Positions 1 to 13,200 of a stretch of DNA of 64,000 nt are shown here, one piece after another; the first letter of the stretch is position 1, and every line of letters begins with the position of its first letter. The notes beneath the pieces were generated by a model, which saw only the letters and a list, made by a program, of their open reading frames with translations, searched no databases and was not told the origin of the DNA. Origin of the DNA: Otis tarda (Eukaryota; Chordata; Aves; Otidiformes; Otididae); NCBI GenBank assembly GCA_026413225.1, contig CM048554.1, forward strand, positions 91,677,963 to 91,741,962, read 5' to 3'. The position numbers and the translations under genes were made by a program.

Positions 1-1108
1 CACTTAAATTCCACTACCAGCTCTTCAACTCGATGTGGTAGGACGTCTAGTACCAGATAAAGCAATCCTCACTGTGACATTAAATATCCACTGGAGCGTG
101 ACGTTCTCTCCTGGCATGCTGATTTGCCCTAGGGAGTGCCAAATTGTCCTGTTCTGACTCAGTTACTAAATCTGCTAATAATCCGAATAATTTATCTATT
201 CACAGACAGTTCTAGTAATGGGACCCAGGTGGGAAAGACTAAAGATAGCCCATTAATTTAGTTAATTCCTTGTGAAACTACATATCTGAAACAGATGCAG
301 AATGACATCTGAAGTATGGACATTAAATGCAAATACTAGTAAGTGGGGTTTTTTTTTGGCATAAGTAGTCAAACCCTGTGGATTCAGAATGCTATAGCAG
401 CTCTTCTTAGGATGATCAGCTTCTCAGACAAATGAGGATAAACTTTGTGGGTAAAAGGAAGTTTGAAATCAAAAGATATTTCCTCCACTTCCCTGAACTC
501 AAGGGATATTTCTGACTATATAAACAGGCTGATGATCACGGTAATTTAGTGTCACATTGGCTGAAAAATGGGAGTACTGTGAACAGATTTTGGTATAGCA
601 GCAGACTGTGTAGGACACAAATTGAATGTCATATAAGCCAAAAGCAGCAATAATTCATAAATCCTCAAAGTTACTATATTTGACAGCACATCTAACTTTT
701 CTCAGAATAGCTCAGCTAAGTAATATTTCTGTTCTAAAAGTAAAGTCATTGGTTCCTGGTGAGCGTAATTATGACACTTTCTAACCATTTTATAAATACT
801 TTTTACAAGACACTGAATTTGCCTATTTAATTACTTTTTAAAACTATTAATTGAAAGACCTCTCTGCTGAACAGAAAGAATGCTCAAATAATTGTACATA
901 AATAACAGGCATCAAAAAATTGCAGAGCTTTTCTTTCAGGTGCTTATAATAGCTTTACTAATGTTCAGCTTCTTGGTTTAAAATTTTCCAAATTATGTAT
1001 TTGCTTCAAATTTAACACTAGCCAAAATAGTTCTGTTCATAATGATGTTTAAGAACAGTAATACTGATGAAGCTTTGTAAGAAAGTTTCCTACAGACTGG
1101 TAGCACTG
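1..1108. other. AT-rich flank downstream of SENP6, no gene seen
   Basis: No open frame of interest, no splice-bounded coding segment and no repeat I recognise. In mammals the next gene downstream of SENP6 is MYO6; no MYO6 exon was recognised here. Confidence 0.7.
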
Positions 1109-1181
1109 GGGAAACTTCCAGCAGCTTCCTGCAGAAGCTACCACCATAGCCCCCCCCCCGTCACTAAACAAAACGAACACA
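1109..1181 (-). mobile_element. LTR terminal fragment, same family as the two solo LTRs
   Basis: About 73 bases match the 5' terminal part of the LTRs at 22960-24100 and 52906-54073 (shared blocks ggggaaact, agcagctt, gcagaagct, ccaccatagcc, cactaaa). The rest of the LTR is absent. It stops at an ...aacaca end and directly abuts a CR1 copy. Confidence 0.75.
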
Positions 1182-2210
1182 AAAGGGACCTCTGGAGGTC
1201 ATCAGGTCCAGTCTGCTTCTCAAGCAGGGCTACCTAGAGCCAGTCTCCCAGGAACATGTCCAGATGGCTTTTGAATATCTTCAAGAGTGGAGATTCCACA
1301 ACCTCCCTGGGCAGCCTGTGCCAGTGGTCAGTCACTCTCAGTCACAAACTGTTTCCTGATGTTCAGGTGTTTCAGTGTGTGTCCATTGCCTCTGGTCCAG
1401 TCACTGGGCACCACTGAAAAGAGGCTGGCTCCATCTTGTTCGCACCCTCCCTTCAGGTATTTATACACATTAATAACATCCACCCTGAGCCTTCTCTTCT
1501 CCACAGCCACAGCTCTCTCAGCCCTTCCTTACAGGAGATATGCTCCAGTCCCTTCATCATCTTAGTGGCCTTTTGTTGGACTCTCTCCAGTAGGCCTATA
1601 TCTCTCTTGTACTGGGGAGCCCAGACCTCAACACAGCACCCCAGGTGTGGCCTCACCAGTGCTGAGCAGAGGGGAAGGATCACCTTCCTCAACGTGCTGG
1701 TGACTCTTCCGAGTGCTGCCCAGGATACCATTAGCCTTTTTTGCCACAGGGGCACATTGCTGGCTCATGTTCAACTTGGTGTCCACCAGGACCCCCAGGT
1801 CCTTTTTGCAAAGCTGCTTTCTAGCCAGTTAGCCACCAGCATGTACCGGTGCATGGAGCTGTTCCCCACCAGGGGCTGGACTTCACGCTTCTTTTCATTG
1901 AAGGTCCCTGTCAGGCCTTTCCCCCAGCCTGTCAAGGTTCCTCTAGATGGCAGCACGACCTGTATCAGCCACTCCTCCCAGTTTTGTGTTGCTTGAAAAC
2001 TTCCTGAGGGTACACTCTGCCCCATCATCCAGATCACTAATGAAGATGTTGAACAGGACTGGACCCAGTATTGACCCCTGGGGTACACTGCAATTTACTG
2101 GCCTCCAGCTAGACTTCATGATCCCCACCCTCTGGGTCCAGCCATTCACAGCCAGTGTTCAATCCACCTGTCTGTTCATCCAGCCCATACTTTAAGCTTC
2201 TTCGGCAACA
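1182..2210 (-). mobile_element. CR1 LINE, 3' part with broken ORF2
   Basis: On the minus strand this is the 3' third of a CR1 retrotransposon. Fragments of the reverse-transcriptase C-terminus are readable at 1943-2149 ([15 protein letters not shown], then a SDLDDG-like motif), 1771-2088 and 1453-1755, in different frames, so the copy is dead. The usual 3' octamer repeat is not present at its 3' end, where the LTR stub lies instead. It is 5' truncated, as most CR1 copies are. Confidence 0.92.
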
Positions 2211-4794
2211 CAGGAACATGGAGGAAAAAGACAACAGTGGCCATTTTCCTGGCGCATACATTGAAGAATTGAGCTTTGAGACATGAAAAAAAGATTAACA
2301 GATGTAGAGCCAAGAGAGACTGGGAGAAAAAACAGTGCAGAAAACGAGTCACCTAGGGCTTGGAAGGAAGGAAAACGGTAAGGGACAAGTGGCACTGGGC
2401 TAAAATCTGTAACCACTAGAACAAGTTCTCCCTAGAACAAACCCAAGACTGATGTGCTTCAGCATTCCTCTGCTGTCGGCAAACAACTGGAAAAGTCACT
2501 GGGATTTGTGCACCATGTTTTCATACAGAGGAGCAAGAAAAATACAACATACTATGACTTCCTACAGGGTAGCAAAAATCAGTATTGTGGAATTAGTCCT
2601 ACTGGTGACCACTGTAGGACGGAAGTCAGAAAAACCCATATGCAAAATACAGATTAAAAGAGACAATTACAAACACAGGCACTCAAAATGTAGGAAACAT
2701 AAAAAAAAAATGTCCAAAGAACCTTAATTTAGTCCACTTGCATGTACAAACTTCTACATAATCACATGTAATATATTCTCCAGATACTACTTATGCTATT
2801 TCTCTCAATAGATATGAAGTGTTCAGGGAACTTAAAATTTCACAGTAAAGACAACTATGAGCTGTATGATTCCTGTTGTTCCATGAAAAGGTATGATAAG
2901 AAAATGAAAAAAAATTCTCATAATTAAACCAACTAAATACTGTATTTCAGACATGAATACATGACCCGTTGCTACTGGAAAATTATCTGATATTTGGCAA
3001 GTTACTTAAAAGCATTTTCCAGTGGTCATTGGCTATGTTCTTATTTTAAGGTGCCCAACTTGAGACACTTAAGGTCACATTTGCAGGAGTATTTGCAAAA
3101 CAAAAAAGCAAATGACAGCTCAATACAAGTACTGTAGAAAGCACTCGCCTGTGTAAAATCAGAGCAAAAATTGGAAAACAAAATTAAACACTCACTTCAG
3201 TGCTAACTTCTGATAATCTCAAGTCAATAAAATTTTGGTCTAGTCCTCTTCAAGTAGCTAAGTAAATAGCAAGCATCTTTTAAAGCTTACATTTCAACAC
3301 CCACAAGTGACAATAGCTGGAGCCTGAGTTTCAGCAGTTTAGTTAGTTTAGCTTAGTTGAACTACAGTGCTTTTAACCTCTTTCCCCAAACTTCAGCAGT
3401 CAGTTTGCAAAATGGAAATAATGATATCGAGCAACTCTGACTTCGGACAAGACAGTGAAGCCAAGTTCGCCCCATCTAGCTCCTAACTGGCCTGAAAAAA
3501 TCTGTGTCTAAATGAAAGCATTTGAATTAGACAATGTCCTTATGAAAAAGGGAACCTCCTTTGACTCAGAGAACTAACTTGCTTGCTTTAGACAGGCGAC
3601 TGAGACACAGGGATGCAAGTCAGATACTGAAATCAGGCTGACTATACTGCATACAAATTCATTACTGTATATGAAAGAGTGAGAACAATTGAGAGTAGCA
3701 TGAAAAGCTCACAAAAATGACTTTTCAGTGAAGTATAGAGAAAAAAAAAAAAAACTAATAAATTAATTCAGGGAACACTGCTTTTGCAAAACAAAGGCCT
3801 GGCTTCCCTGGGGGGGAATAAAAAGCTGTATCACTTTCTAATTAAATATCATATGCTGTCCATACAAACACCTTCAACACATTAATCCAGACATTTGTTA
3901 AAAATGTGTTCTTGATTCCGGAACTCAAAAATTCATTTGCAGTGGGAGGAGTCAGTGCAAATTTTGTTTGAAGTCTAGAATTTCAGTGGTCTTGTAGGAT
4001 GGGAGGAAGCTGTGCAACTTCTCACGGCCTTTTCCTGCCCTTTTGTAACACAGACAGATATTATTACAATACTGTTTACAAAGTTGTTTAGCTTTCAAGA
4101 ACCAAGGACCATTTAAGTAAGAAACATATTCCATTTGTTTGCATTCCAATGCTACTTATGTCCTATTTATTTTCATTTTCTTTCATGTCACACTTTTAAT
4201 AGTGCTTTTTGGGGGTTAGCCTGATTTTCTTGTATTACTGAATCCACACACTATCCAGCATATTACTGATGTAGGAAATAAATTTCCAGGCCTGAAGCTA
4301 TAATATATGAAGTTCTTTAGAGCTAAAATAATGACTCTATTTTCAGCCTGCTGCATAAATAGTGAACTCATCCTAGATCTTTAAATTCTGAACCAATTAT
4401 TTCCTGAGAGTTCCTACAATCAATGTCATAGGTTTGGTCCCGTACCTACTAATGTCCCTACGCAGGCTACCACTGCACTCTGTCTGACACACACGTAAAG
4501 ATAAGGGGAACACATTCATTTCCCAAGGTATGAGTCAGGAAGAACAAAACTGATGTAAACAGGCACTGTCACATAGCTTGATTTAAAAACTGTTATGTTT
4601 GGAGGACAACGGGGGTAGAGGTTTGTGTAACAGTTTGCGAACTACTGCTGGGAGTTGGCATCAGTATATTTAGTTATATTGTGTGTACGTACAGAGATGT
4701 ATTTAGTTGACATTAGTACATGTACAAAAGTAAACTAAGTTTCTAAACATAGTAATATGGTTAAACAGATACAGTTTTCTGTAAATAGTTGATA
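2211..4794. other. Intergenic, no gene seen
   Basis: AT-rich sequence between two CR1 copies. The frames at 2452-2727 and 2454-2657 overlap each other and match nothing I know. Confidence 0.65.
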
Positions 4795-5252
4795 AATTTC
4801 ATAGGATAGTTTGGGTTGGAAGGGACCTTTAAAGGTCATCTAGTCCAACCTCCCTGCAAGAAGCAGGGACATCCCCAACCAGATCAGGTTGCTCAGAGCC
4901 CCGTCCCACCTGGCCTTGAATGTTTCCAGGGATGGAGCATCCACCACTGTTCCAGTGTTCTACCACTCTCATTGGGAAAAAAAAAATCTTCCTTACATCT
5001 AGCCTAAATCTACCTCCTAGTTTAAAACCATTACCCATCGTCCTGTTACAACAAGCCCTGCTGAAGAGTTTCTCCTGATCTTTCCTGTAGGTACTGGAAA
5101 GACTAGGTACTGGAAGACCGCTATCAGGTCTCCCCAGAGCCTCCTCTTCTCCAGGCTGAACAGCCCCAACTCTCTCAGCCTGTCCTCATAAGAGAGGTGC
5201 TCCAACCCTCTGATCATCTTCATGGTCCTCCTCTGGACTCGCTCAAACATTT
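4795..5252 (-). mobile_element. CR1 LINE 3' fragment
   Basis: The plus strand shows the reverse complement of a CR1 tail: gtttgggttggaaggga, catctagtccaacc, tggccttgaatg, then ctctcagcctgtcctcat and tcctctggactcgctc. It is truncated at both ends, with no functional frame. A short duplication of the gtactgga motif is present near 5091-5115. Confidence 0.95.
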
Positions 5253-8200
5253 CACTAAGTTAAACCACTGGGGAAACTTAACATGTTTTAATTTCTGGGT
5301 TAAAGACCAGAGTCTAAACAGACTCTGAATACAGAAGCCCAGGCTGGCTGGAGGAGGATGCTTTTCCCCTAAGTGGGCTCCTCACAGCTTAGAAGGGAAC
5401 AAATACTCAGCTGAAGCAAAGCAGTCTGGCTCCCATTAACCTTAAAGGTATTCAGTCAGCTTACAATAAAAGGGAATCTGGTCCTGAAGATGGAATTTGT
5501 ACATATCTAAATCTATGATATTGCACAAATGGACACATATACTATATGGATTTCACTGTCCTATTAAAATAAACCATCCACTTATAAAAGCACATTCAGC
5601 TTTTTTGTTGCTCGTTTTTCTCATATACAAGAATCTTTTATTTAAAAAATAGTAATAGTTATCTTTCCCTCTCCTGAATTACTTACCATTATATACTGAT
5701 GGTTGTTTTGGGTAAAGTCATACGCCAAAGAACTGTAGAGATAACTGGATCATAAAACCCAACATAAGGAGGGATAAAGAAGAAAGGAAGGAAAAAAAAA
5801 AAGCAGGCAAGGTCAGTCTCTTTTTTCCTAGAATTTGTATACTTTTTAATCCATGTAACTTTCTGTTCATTTATATTCATATATGAACATAGTTCATATA
5901 TATTTTAAACATCATGCATCACAAACAGTGCTGTTTACTCTCCCCCAAGAACATAAAGTATGAGCCTCACAGGGGAAGAAAAAAAAAAAAAAAAGCGGGG
6001 GGGAAGACCTAGCAAAGAAACAGCCTGGCTGTTTGAATCTAGGTTGCGGCTAGCAATTACTCGTCCAGCTGAGTAAGGAATCCCTAAGGTATGGTGTACA
6101 TTACCAAGTTTCCTTTTCTAACCACAGGTTTGTGTGAGTCCACATGCAAATTTGTTAAAAGCAAGCATACCCTGTCAGAAAACTACAGCAGACCACAACA
6201 GAGAGAAGTCACTTTTCAGATTACATCCTCACTTAACCAGATTGGAACCTACAAACCAGACATCTTTCATCACATCTTTGAGCAGGCATGATTGAGTTAA
6301 GCAGAAAGGATTTGGTTTAAAAATGTTGTGAGATAAGTAAAATGGCTGTTACCTCACTCTTACTGTTTCAAAGCTGTAGTTTGTAATGTCAGCTCCCCTT
6401 TGATTTCCAGAACTAGATGTGAAGAGTCAAAAGACTTGGGGAAATGAAGTACCTTTGTGAATCCAAGTCACTGCACAGAAGATCTTTGGGGGTACTGAGT
6501 ATGTAGAATTTAAGAGAGTGTTTTAAAAAGTGTCATACCAAAATGAAATAAAATCTTTTATCCAGATTCCAGCATGTCTCATCATCGTAGCCCCAAGAAT
6601 CAGGACTCCAAAGAACAAGAATCGTTATAGCTACTTCTTCTGTTTACATGCTAAAACACAAGTATCTTGTTATCAATGAAGGGCCATGTAAAGCTTTAAC
6701 CGTGACTGAAAATACATTCTATTTAAAAATCTGAGTAAAAAGTTACAGTGGATTGGTAAACTAAGGAAACTGCTGCAGTTTATTCATCAGAAAAGTCTAG
6801 TAGTTCACTCCAATTTCCACAGGAACTACATTAACAAGAATTAAAAATCATACATGCAAAATCTTGTTCTGCTTTGCTTTTGCGATGCAATGCATAAAAA
6901 AAAATAAACAACATGGTTTTCTCATCATGTGTAAAGTTTGGTTGATTTTTCAACTCTTTCTTTACTGAATGTTTTGGAAGTTAGATTCTTCCAAGATGAG
7001 CATGCAGTGTAACCTCAAAAATCAACAATGCAGTTCTGTTTGAAGTCTCTGGTCTTTAAAGAGTGTGCTCAGTTTCTTAAGCAAGAAAAACAGGAATGTC
7101 ACAAGAGACTACTTAGATGTCTCTTTGCTTTTGCAGCTACCCTGCAAACATGCACCAGAAATCCATGCATTATTTATGCTAAGTAATCTAAAACTTTTAT
7201 AAGAATTCTTAACTGTTATTCTACCCGAGGTGAAAAACTATACAAACAGATACATTTAATTAGGTAGCCATCTGATACCTTACACTGCAGAATGCAGTCA
7301 TGCTACTCTGAAAGCATTTGTTATCTTAAATCTTATAAAGGAATATACACCTTTCCTCAGAGTGTATGTGTTGTCATATAATTATGAAATAAACATATCC
7401 AGTCCCCACCCCACTAACTTCCACTGAATAAATCTGATTCAGAAAATTCACTGGTAAAACTCCTCGTTAGACTACAGAACACTGTAGTGTAGCTGAGCAT
7501 TATGTTAAGAACAAACACCTAACAAGTACATGCAGTAGTGAGCTTTTTAAACCAAGTCAGTAAGGTTTTAAATAACTCATTCTTAATTCTGTGGTTTTTT
7601 TCTATTAACATCACATTTTATTAAAAAAATAAGTTTCCTATATTTAACATGTATATTAGCTTGCTGTATATGACTGAAGATTTCGAGACCTTTAACATTA
7701 AATGATAATAAATCAAACACTTTCTTCACAGCTTTGAAAAAGGGGAGAGAGGAAGAAGGAGAGGACAGGAAAGAGGAAGGAAAAGGAGGAAGCACCAGGC
7801 CATTCCTAGCAAAAGAACCAAATAGTTCTACAGCATCAAATTATGAACCTGCATCAAAAATGTTGGAAAAAGGAGAGCTAACTATTCTATTGATCAAATT
7901 TGGATATATTCCGTATAATTAGAACAAACCATTGGGAAAGACTGGACTGGAAGGAATACATTCTATTGCAATTGTCTTTTTTCTGTATTTCCAAGAAATT
8001 ATTTTCCTTCCTTCTCTACAAGCCATCACTGATTTACTTGCATTTGTATAAACTACTATTCCAGTATGTCAGCTGCCCTAAAGCCAGATATACAAGACCC
8101 TGCAGGGAAACAATCTGACCCTATTTTATCACAGATTTTCCCCAACAATGGCAAGAATACTGGATAAATTTGATGGAGGAAACAACTCGGAGGTGTGCAC

Positions 8201-9664
8201 ATCACGTATTTAATTTGCAGTCTGGAAGATTGCCCCCATGTACTTTCAACAAGAAACCTGTGTAGGAGTTCCCTCTAACATAGCATATATATATGTGATG
8301 CTTACATACTCTCCATGGGGCCCAGGGTCTAAGAAAGAAGAAAGAGATGAGGGAATGAACAGCTCCCCTAAATCCCACGGGTTATCCGTGCAAAAGATTA
8401 GCAGCCCATGGTTGTATCGGTCTATGTGCAATCACTCTGCCTTGGTGAGTGAACCCCCTTCTAAACAGCGGGTTTCACAGAGATGGTCATCTGTGCTGAA
8501 ATGCCCTGGCAGTAACGTCATTAGCAGCTGTGTTTTCAGGATTTAGTGAGAATGAAAACTCATGGAGAACCTGAAGTCCTGCGTTAGACTTGATCTTGTG
8601 TACAAAAATTGATCCCGCGGGACACAGAGTTCAGCTAATGAATTCTCTACTGCTTTTCTTTGGGAGAAGGGAATGACAAATGACATTCCCAGTAGAAAAA
8701 ACAGGAGAGAAAATACTATCTGTGAGGAGGGATAGAAGGTCCCTCTCTTCCCTCTATAGATTCCTGCCTGGGAAGAGACAGTTTCTGGTTCCCTTTAAAG
8801 ATATCTATATTAGAAGAAGTCTGGAGATAGATATATATATATATCTCCTTGCACGAGCCATCTCTTACGTTCCTCATTTGAATACCAAAGCCCTTCTGTA
8901 ACAAGGATAAAAAGGCAATGTTTGCAGTTTAAGCAATGATGGCATTTTAGATCGTTGTAAAATCAAAATATACTGAAAATATCCAAACAAATCCCAACAT
9001 TAGTCTGATGCTACCTAAAGCCAAGAACAAACAAGCAAGCAATGAACACTGGTATTTTGGTTTTTTGCATGGATATTACAAAAAATAGTAATCATACACT
9101 TTTTTCTTTTTAAATGTTCATTACTTAGATAAAGCACATATGAATGTAACATTCAGAATTGTAACATAGAAAATGTAATGTGGGCAATCTGCTATTCCAA
9201 GTACACTTACCAAAATACAATTTTATAATGAAGAAAGTCTCAAAATACACCTGTACAACAACTGGGATCCACAAAATATGATTTAATAGTATCACTCAAG
9301 ATCACTTCATTGAAACCACTTTTATAATACTGTTTGAATAGTAATCTCTGGTCAAAGAGCATTATTCCCCTTTCCCTAGCCTGTCCCACTAAAGCAAGGG
9401 TGGAATTTTAATTGCAATGCGTATCTTTTAAAACCCCAAATCTGAAGCAGTCCTATTAACTATTACACTGCCTACGTGTAGATACTGGGAGGATGGGAAT
9501 CACCCTCTGAGGCCATGGTACATTGAGACACTTACCCATATTATTGTTTGTAGCGCAAGCAGAATAATCTTGTAAAGGGCAACTAAATAGGGTCAAAATA
9601 TGAATTATCTCACTACCAAATCATTCCCTATGTGTTACGTAAGCCTGTAACATTACGACTTTAC
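5253..9664. other. Intergenic or distal 3' UTR, no gene seen
   Basis: Contains a purine-rich GGA/GAA tract near 7739-7793 and a TA-rich stretch near 8829-8848, otherwise nothing recognised. Part could be an extended SENP6 3' UTR if the proximal poly(A) signal is bypassed. Confidence 0.6.
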
Positions 9665-10015
9665 TGAAAAGAAAAAGTTAACCATTTTATCCTATAAATA
9701 TTTTATTTATTTGCTTTATGTTTAGAAGTTGCTATTTAAGTTCTATTAACAGAAATACATAACAAAAGCTCCCTAACAAGTGGAAAAAAAGTAATTACAA
9801 ATGCTGAAAAAGTTGGCCTCATTAACATATGTACAGACTTGTTTACTTAATACACATCTTTGTGGGAATTAAATCATTTTATGACACACATTTGTACAGG
9901 CATTAAACATTCCCAAGTAACTTTGAGCAGAGAATACGCCAAATCTTTAATCTGGGCAGACAAAAATGTATATTTCAGTTTTGATTGTGGAGCTAACATG
10001 CAACAGATACAACAT
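9665..10015 (-). other. SENP6: SENP6 3' UTR (proximal part, inferred)
   Basis: The stop codon is followed on the minus strand by about 300 bases of AT-rich sequence with no open frame, ending at two overlapping AATAAA hexamers and then a T-rich stretch. Longer 3' UTR forms that extend further downstream cannot be excluded. Confidence 0.55.
9702..9711 (-). terminator. Candidate poly(A) signal, two overlapping AATAAA
   Basis: The minus strand reads AATAAATAAA here, about 305 bases after the SENP6 stop, with a T-rich stretch (about 9665-9680) just beyond that could be the downstream element. This is the first perfect signal I noted after the stop codon. Confidence 0.55.
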
Positions 10016-10225
10016 TCAGTCTGAGCTGCTGTTGATAAGTTGTTCTGTTTTTTCTTGCAAAGATCTCTCCATTGAACTTGGGTCCTTTTGTCCCTTCTTT
10101 TCCTTGTTCTGCTGTTCCTGCAGCTTCAGGATTATTTTTCGTATTTCTTCTCTTTTGGTTTTCATTCTTGGGCGTGGAAACCAGTCTGTTAAGTTCATTG
10201 GTAGCTCAAAACTCAGAATGGGATT
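10016..10225 (-). CDS. SENP6: SENP6 exon v, C-terminus and stop
   Basis: The 210-bp terminal coding exon (residues 1030-1098) reads [19 protein letters not shown], then [20 protein letters not shown] and a charged tail ending LINSSSD before the stop at 10016-10018. Human SENP6 ends in similar tail sequence. The acceptor is cttttcag. Confidence 0.97.
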   Translation of the reverse strand, partial: NPILSFELPMNLTDWFPRPRMKTKREEIRKIILKLQEQQNKEKKGQKDPSSMERSLQEKTEQLINSSSD

Positions 10226-13200
10226 CTGAAAAGAAAGGTCATTTGGATATTACAGTAAGGAGTTATAATCTAAAAGACCAGAGAGAACTGTAGTGGGGAA
10301 AAGTACATTCTTTCTCACCTCATTCCATCAGCATGGAACAAAATTTCTACAATTTGTGTGCTTTGTACATGTACAATTAAAGTAAAATGAATCAAGCTTC
10401 AGTATGTTACAGAGTAACATTCATCCAGACCATAGATCTGGTTATAAAAGTGCCCAAATAATCTCTCAGTTTGATAGATATTTTAGACAAAGCATTTGAC
10501 TGCATAAATATGTAAAACTGTTCTAATATTTAAACAAAAATAAGAGAGAATTATTGTAATGATACAGCATATTTTTTAAAGATGACTAGCATAAAAATCT
10601 AGAGCTGATTAGGAATCTGTTGCTACATACTCCTGTTCTTATATATACCTTTAAGATCATAAACCAACTAGTTCTATGTTTTACCGTAAAAAAAAACGGG
10701 GCCTGTGAAAAGCCCCTGGCTACCATCAGCCCTTTTCATACTTACACGCTGTTTTCCTGCTAGTGGTCATTCATCCAAAGAATTAAGAGAATGATTATTA
10801 TGAGACTTCTGTGACACTGTACAACAACTTCACCCTAACCAAACAACAGTTTGTGGAATAGTGTTTTCTCTCAAAGAAATCCCACCCTTTGTGTATTCCA
10901 GTTTACAGCATTAACAAGGTTATTTAAGAGTATATTACATTTATCCATTGAGCTAACACTAGCAAGGCTACTTGGGAATAAACTAGTGACATTCTGCACA
11001 GGAACATATCAATGCCTAATGTTGCACTAGCAATATTACTCCACATCTAAACAGAACATCTATTTGATAACATGACAATTTTAAAAACCCTACATTGAAC
11101 TGACTTTGCTAGTGAGGTGACTTAACACCAGCAGTAAGCAGACTTCAGAAGAATGACACTAAAGAGGCAAAAAACCATGGGCAAAAACTGAACAGGTTTT
11201 CCACTGTTTCAGTTATTAAACAGATCAGACAAAGGAAAAAGAACATTAACAAATACTAATTAGTGTGATTACCAACAAAAGAAAGATATCTCAAATTAAT
11301 CTGAACACATCCTTAACCAGGGCTGGCTTTTTGCTGTTGTTGAGTTTGGGGAAGAAAAGCAGGGACGTGAGTCAGAAGCCAGTTGTGCACGCATTCTGCT
11401 GCCTCGGAGCTTCCTTCTTACTTTGCAGGTTCTTTCATCGCGAACTGACATCATTCACTCCCCCAGCAAAACCCTGGCTCCTACTGCAGGGGCTTTCAGG
11501 ACGGCGGGTCCCTGCCTCTGCAGGCGGAGCCCCCCCGCCCCGGCCCCGCCGCAGGCGGCACCACGGCGGCCCCTGGCGGCGGCAGCCGCGCCCCAGGCAG
11601 CCCGGCCAAACCGCCCCCCCGGCCAAACCGCCCCCCCGTCAAACCGCCGAAGGGAAGAAAGGGAAGTGGGGGCCCTGCATTTGGCAGGTCAGAGAGAGGT
11701 CCCCCGCGGGCCGAAGGGGAAAGCTGAAGAGGCAGGGTGTCGAGAGAGGGCTGAAAAACTACGTGCTGTGATAGCTGACAGGCATGTTCCTTATTACACT
11801 ATCAACTGTCAAATGAGTTGTGGTTTTAAAAAATACACATCATGATTTTAACCCTTATTATTGAAAAGATATGTGAAATAAATCCACAAAGAAGAAAAAA
11901 GATGTGCCTGAATAGTCCACAAACATCAAATTAAACACCCCTTTCCACATACGACCCATTCGGTTTGAACAGCTGCTGAAAACAATGAGACTTTGTGGAA
12001 TTTTTCAAATATATTAGCAGCTGAAATTGTTAGCTCAATAACTGTAAGGAGTCAAGTACCATGCAGCCAGTCCAGGTTTTCCTTCCCCCCCCCCCCCCCC
12101 CCGATGCTGCTTCTGAGAATACCCTATGATTTGCTATCTGACACATCTACGTGCCATCCTTGTTCCCTGGCAGACAAAACTGCTGCATACTGCAAAACCA
12201 GGCAGGACAAGGTGTAATTCAGCAATCAATTTGCAGGAAGGAAAGGGCTGAGATTATTAAAAAGTTCAGCTGCTCCTCATATCCCCCATGTACAAAACAG
12301 GAAGCACTCAAGGACAGTTTTAAGCTCTCAAGGACTCATTGGTAAAGCAAAAACTTTTGGCTTCTATTTGCATTAATGCACTCTGCTAAAGCCTTGCTGC
12401 TCTCATACAAAGTATAAACTTCAGCTTGGAGGAATGGAGAAGAAATCACCACCAGCTTTCCCAGGAAAGGGTTAATTACAGGAGAGTTTAGGAACAGTGC
12501 TCTACAGTACTACGGACTGCAAACAATTGCTGTCCCATGCAGGAAACATCTCACTTGACCATGATTTCTCCCCCCAGCCTAGATCTGAAGGTGCTAATGC
12601 CTCCATTTGTGAAAAGAGTTGTAACCTGATGACCTAGACACTTAAAGTCAGTAAGAGCTTAACCAATTTCTTCAATGGGATCAAGATTTGGTATTTAGCT
12701 GTAAGGATTCCATTGAGGTGTTTTCCTCCAAGTTAAAAAAACTAGCTTCGTCATACTAACTGATTTACTCAGAGTCACAGTTCTTAAGGGAAAAAGAACA
12801 AGCTCTTTGTATGGCATTTTAGTTTAGATTTTGAACTCATGTTTGCACTCAGACTCTTGCTGGGTAATTTTGAAGGGTATGCACTACAAGAACACAAAAG
12901 AAGGCTCTAAATGTATTTTCTTAAGATTCTCTCAGAAAATTCCATGGCTTCCGATTTCTGATACATATGTACAACTAAAAAGGATAATTAGTTTAATTTC
13001 CAAAAAGTATTCATTACTATGTATGTTAATGTATAAATTAATTTATAATGCGTAATCTAATAAACAGGTATAAGACCTACACTAGGAGCCTTTTACAACT
13101 GTAATAATTTTAATTTTTACAACTGTAATAATTTTAATAGCTTATATTTGATTGCTGCAGGAGACCAAAACAACAACAACAACATTTACACAAACAGGTA

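Noticed and set aside
1287-1996. Plus-strand open frames of 92 and 186 codons
   Set aside because: They run antisense through the CR1 copy at 1182-2210 and have no protein similarity of their own.
1-9664. Possible MYO6 exons downstream of SENP6
   Set aside because: MYO6 follows SENP6 in mammals, but no myosin-like coding segment or CpG-rich promoter was recognised here.
11265-11845. Plus-strand frames of 168 and 140 codons
   Set aside because: They cross the GC-rich block, where stop codons are rare by composition; the Pro/Arg/Ala-rich translation matches nothing and no splice or start context supports it.
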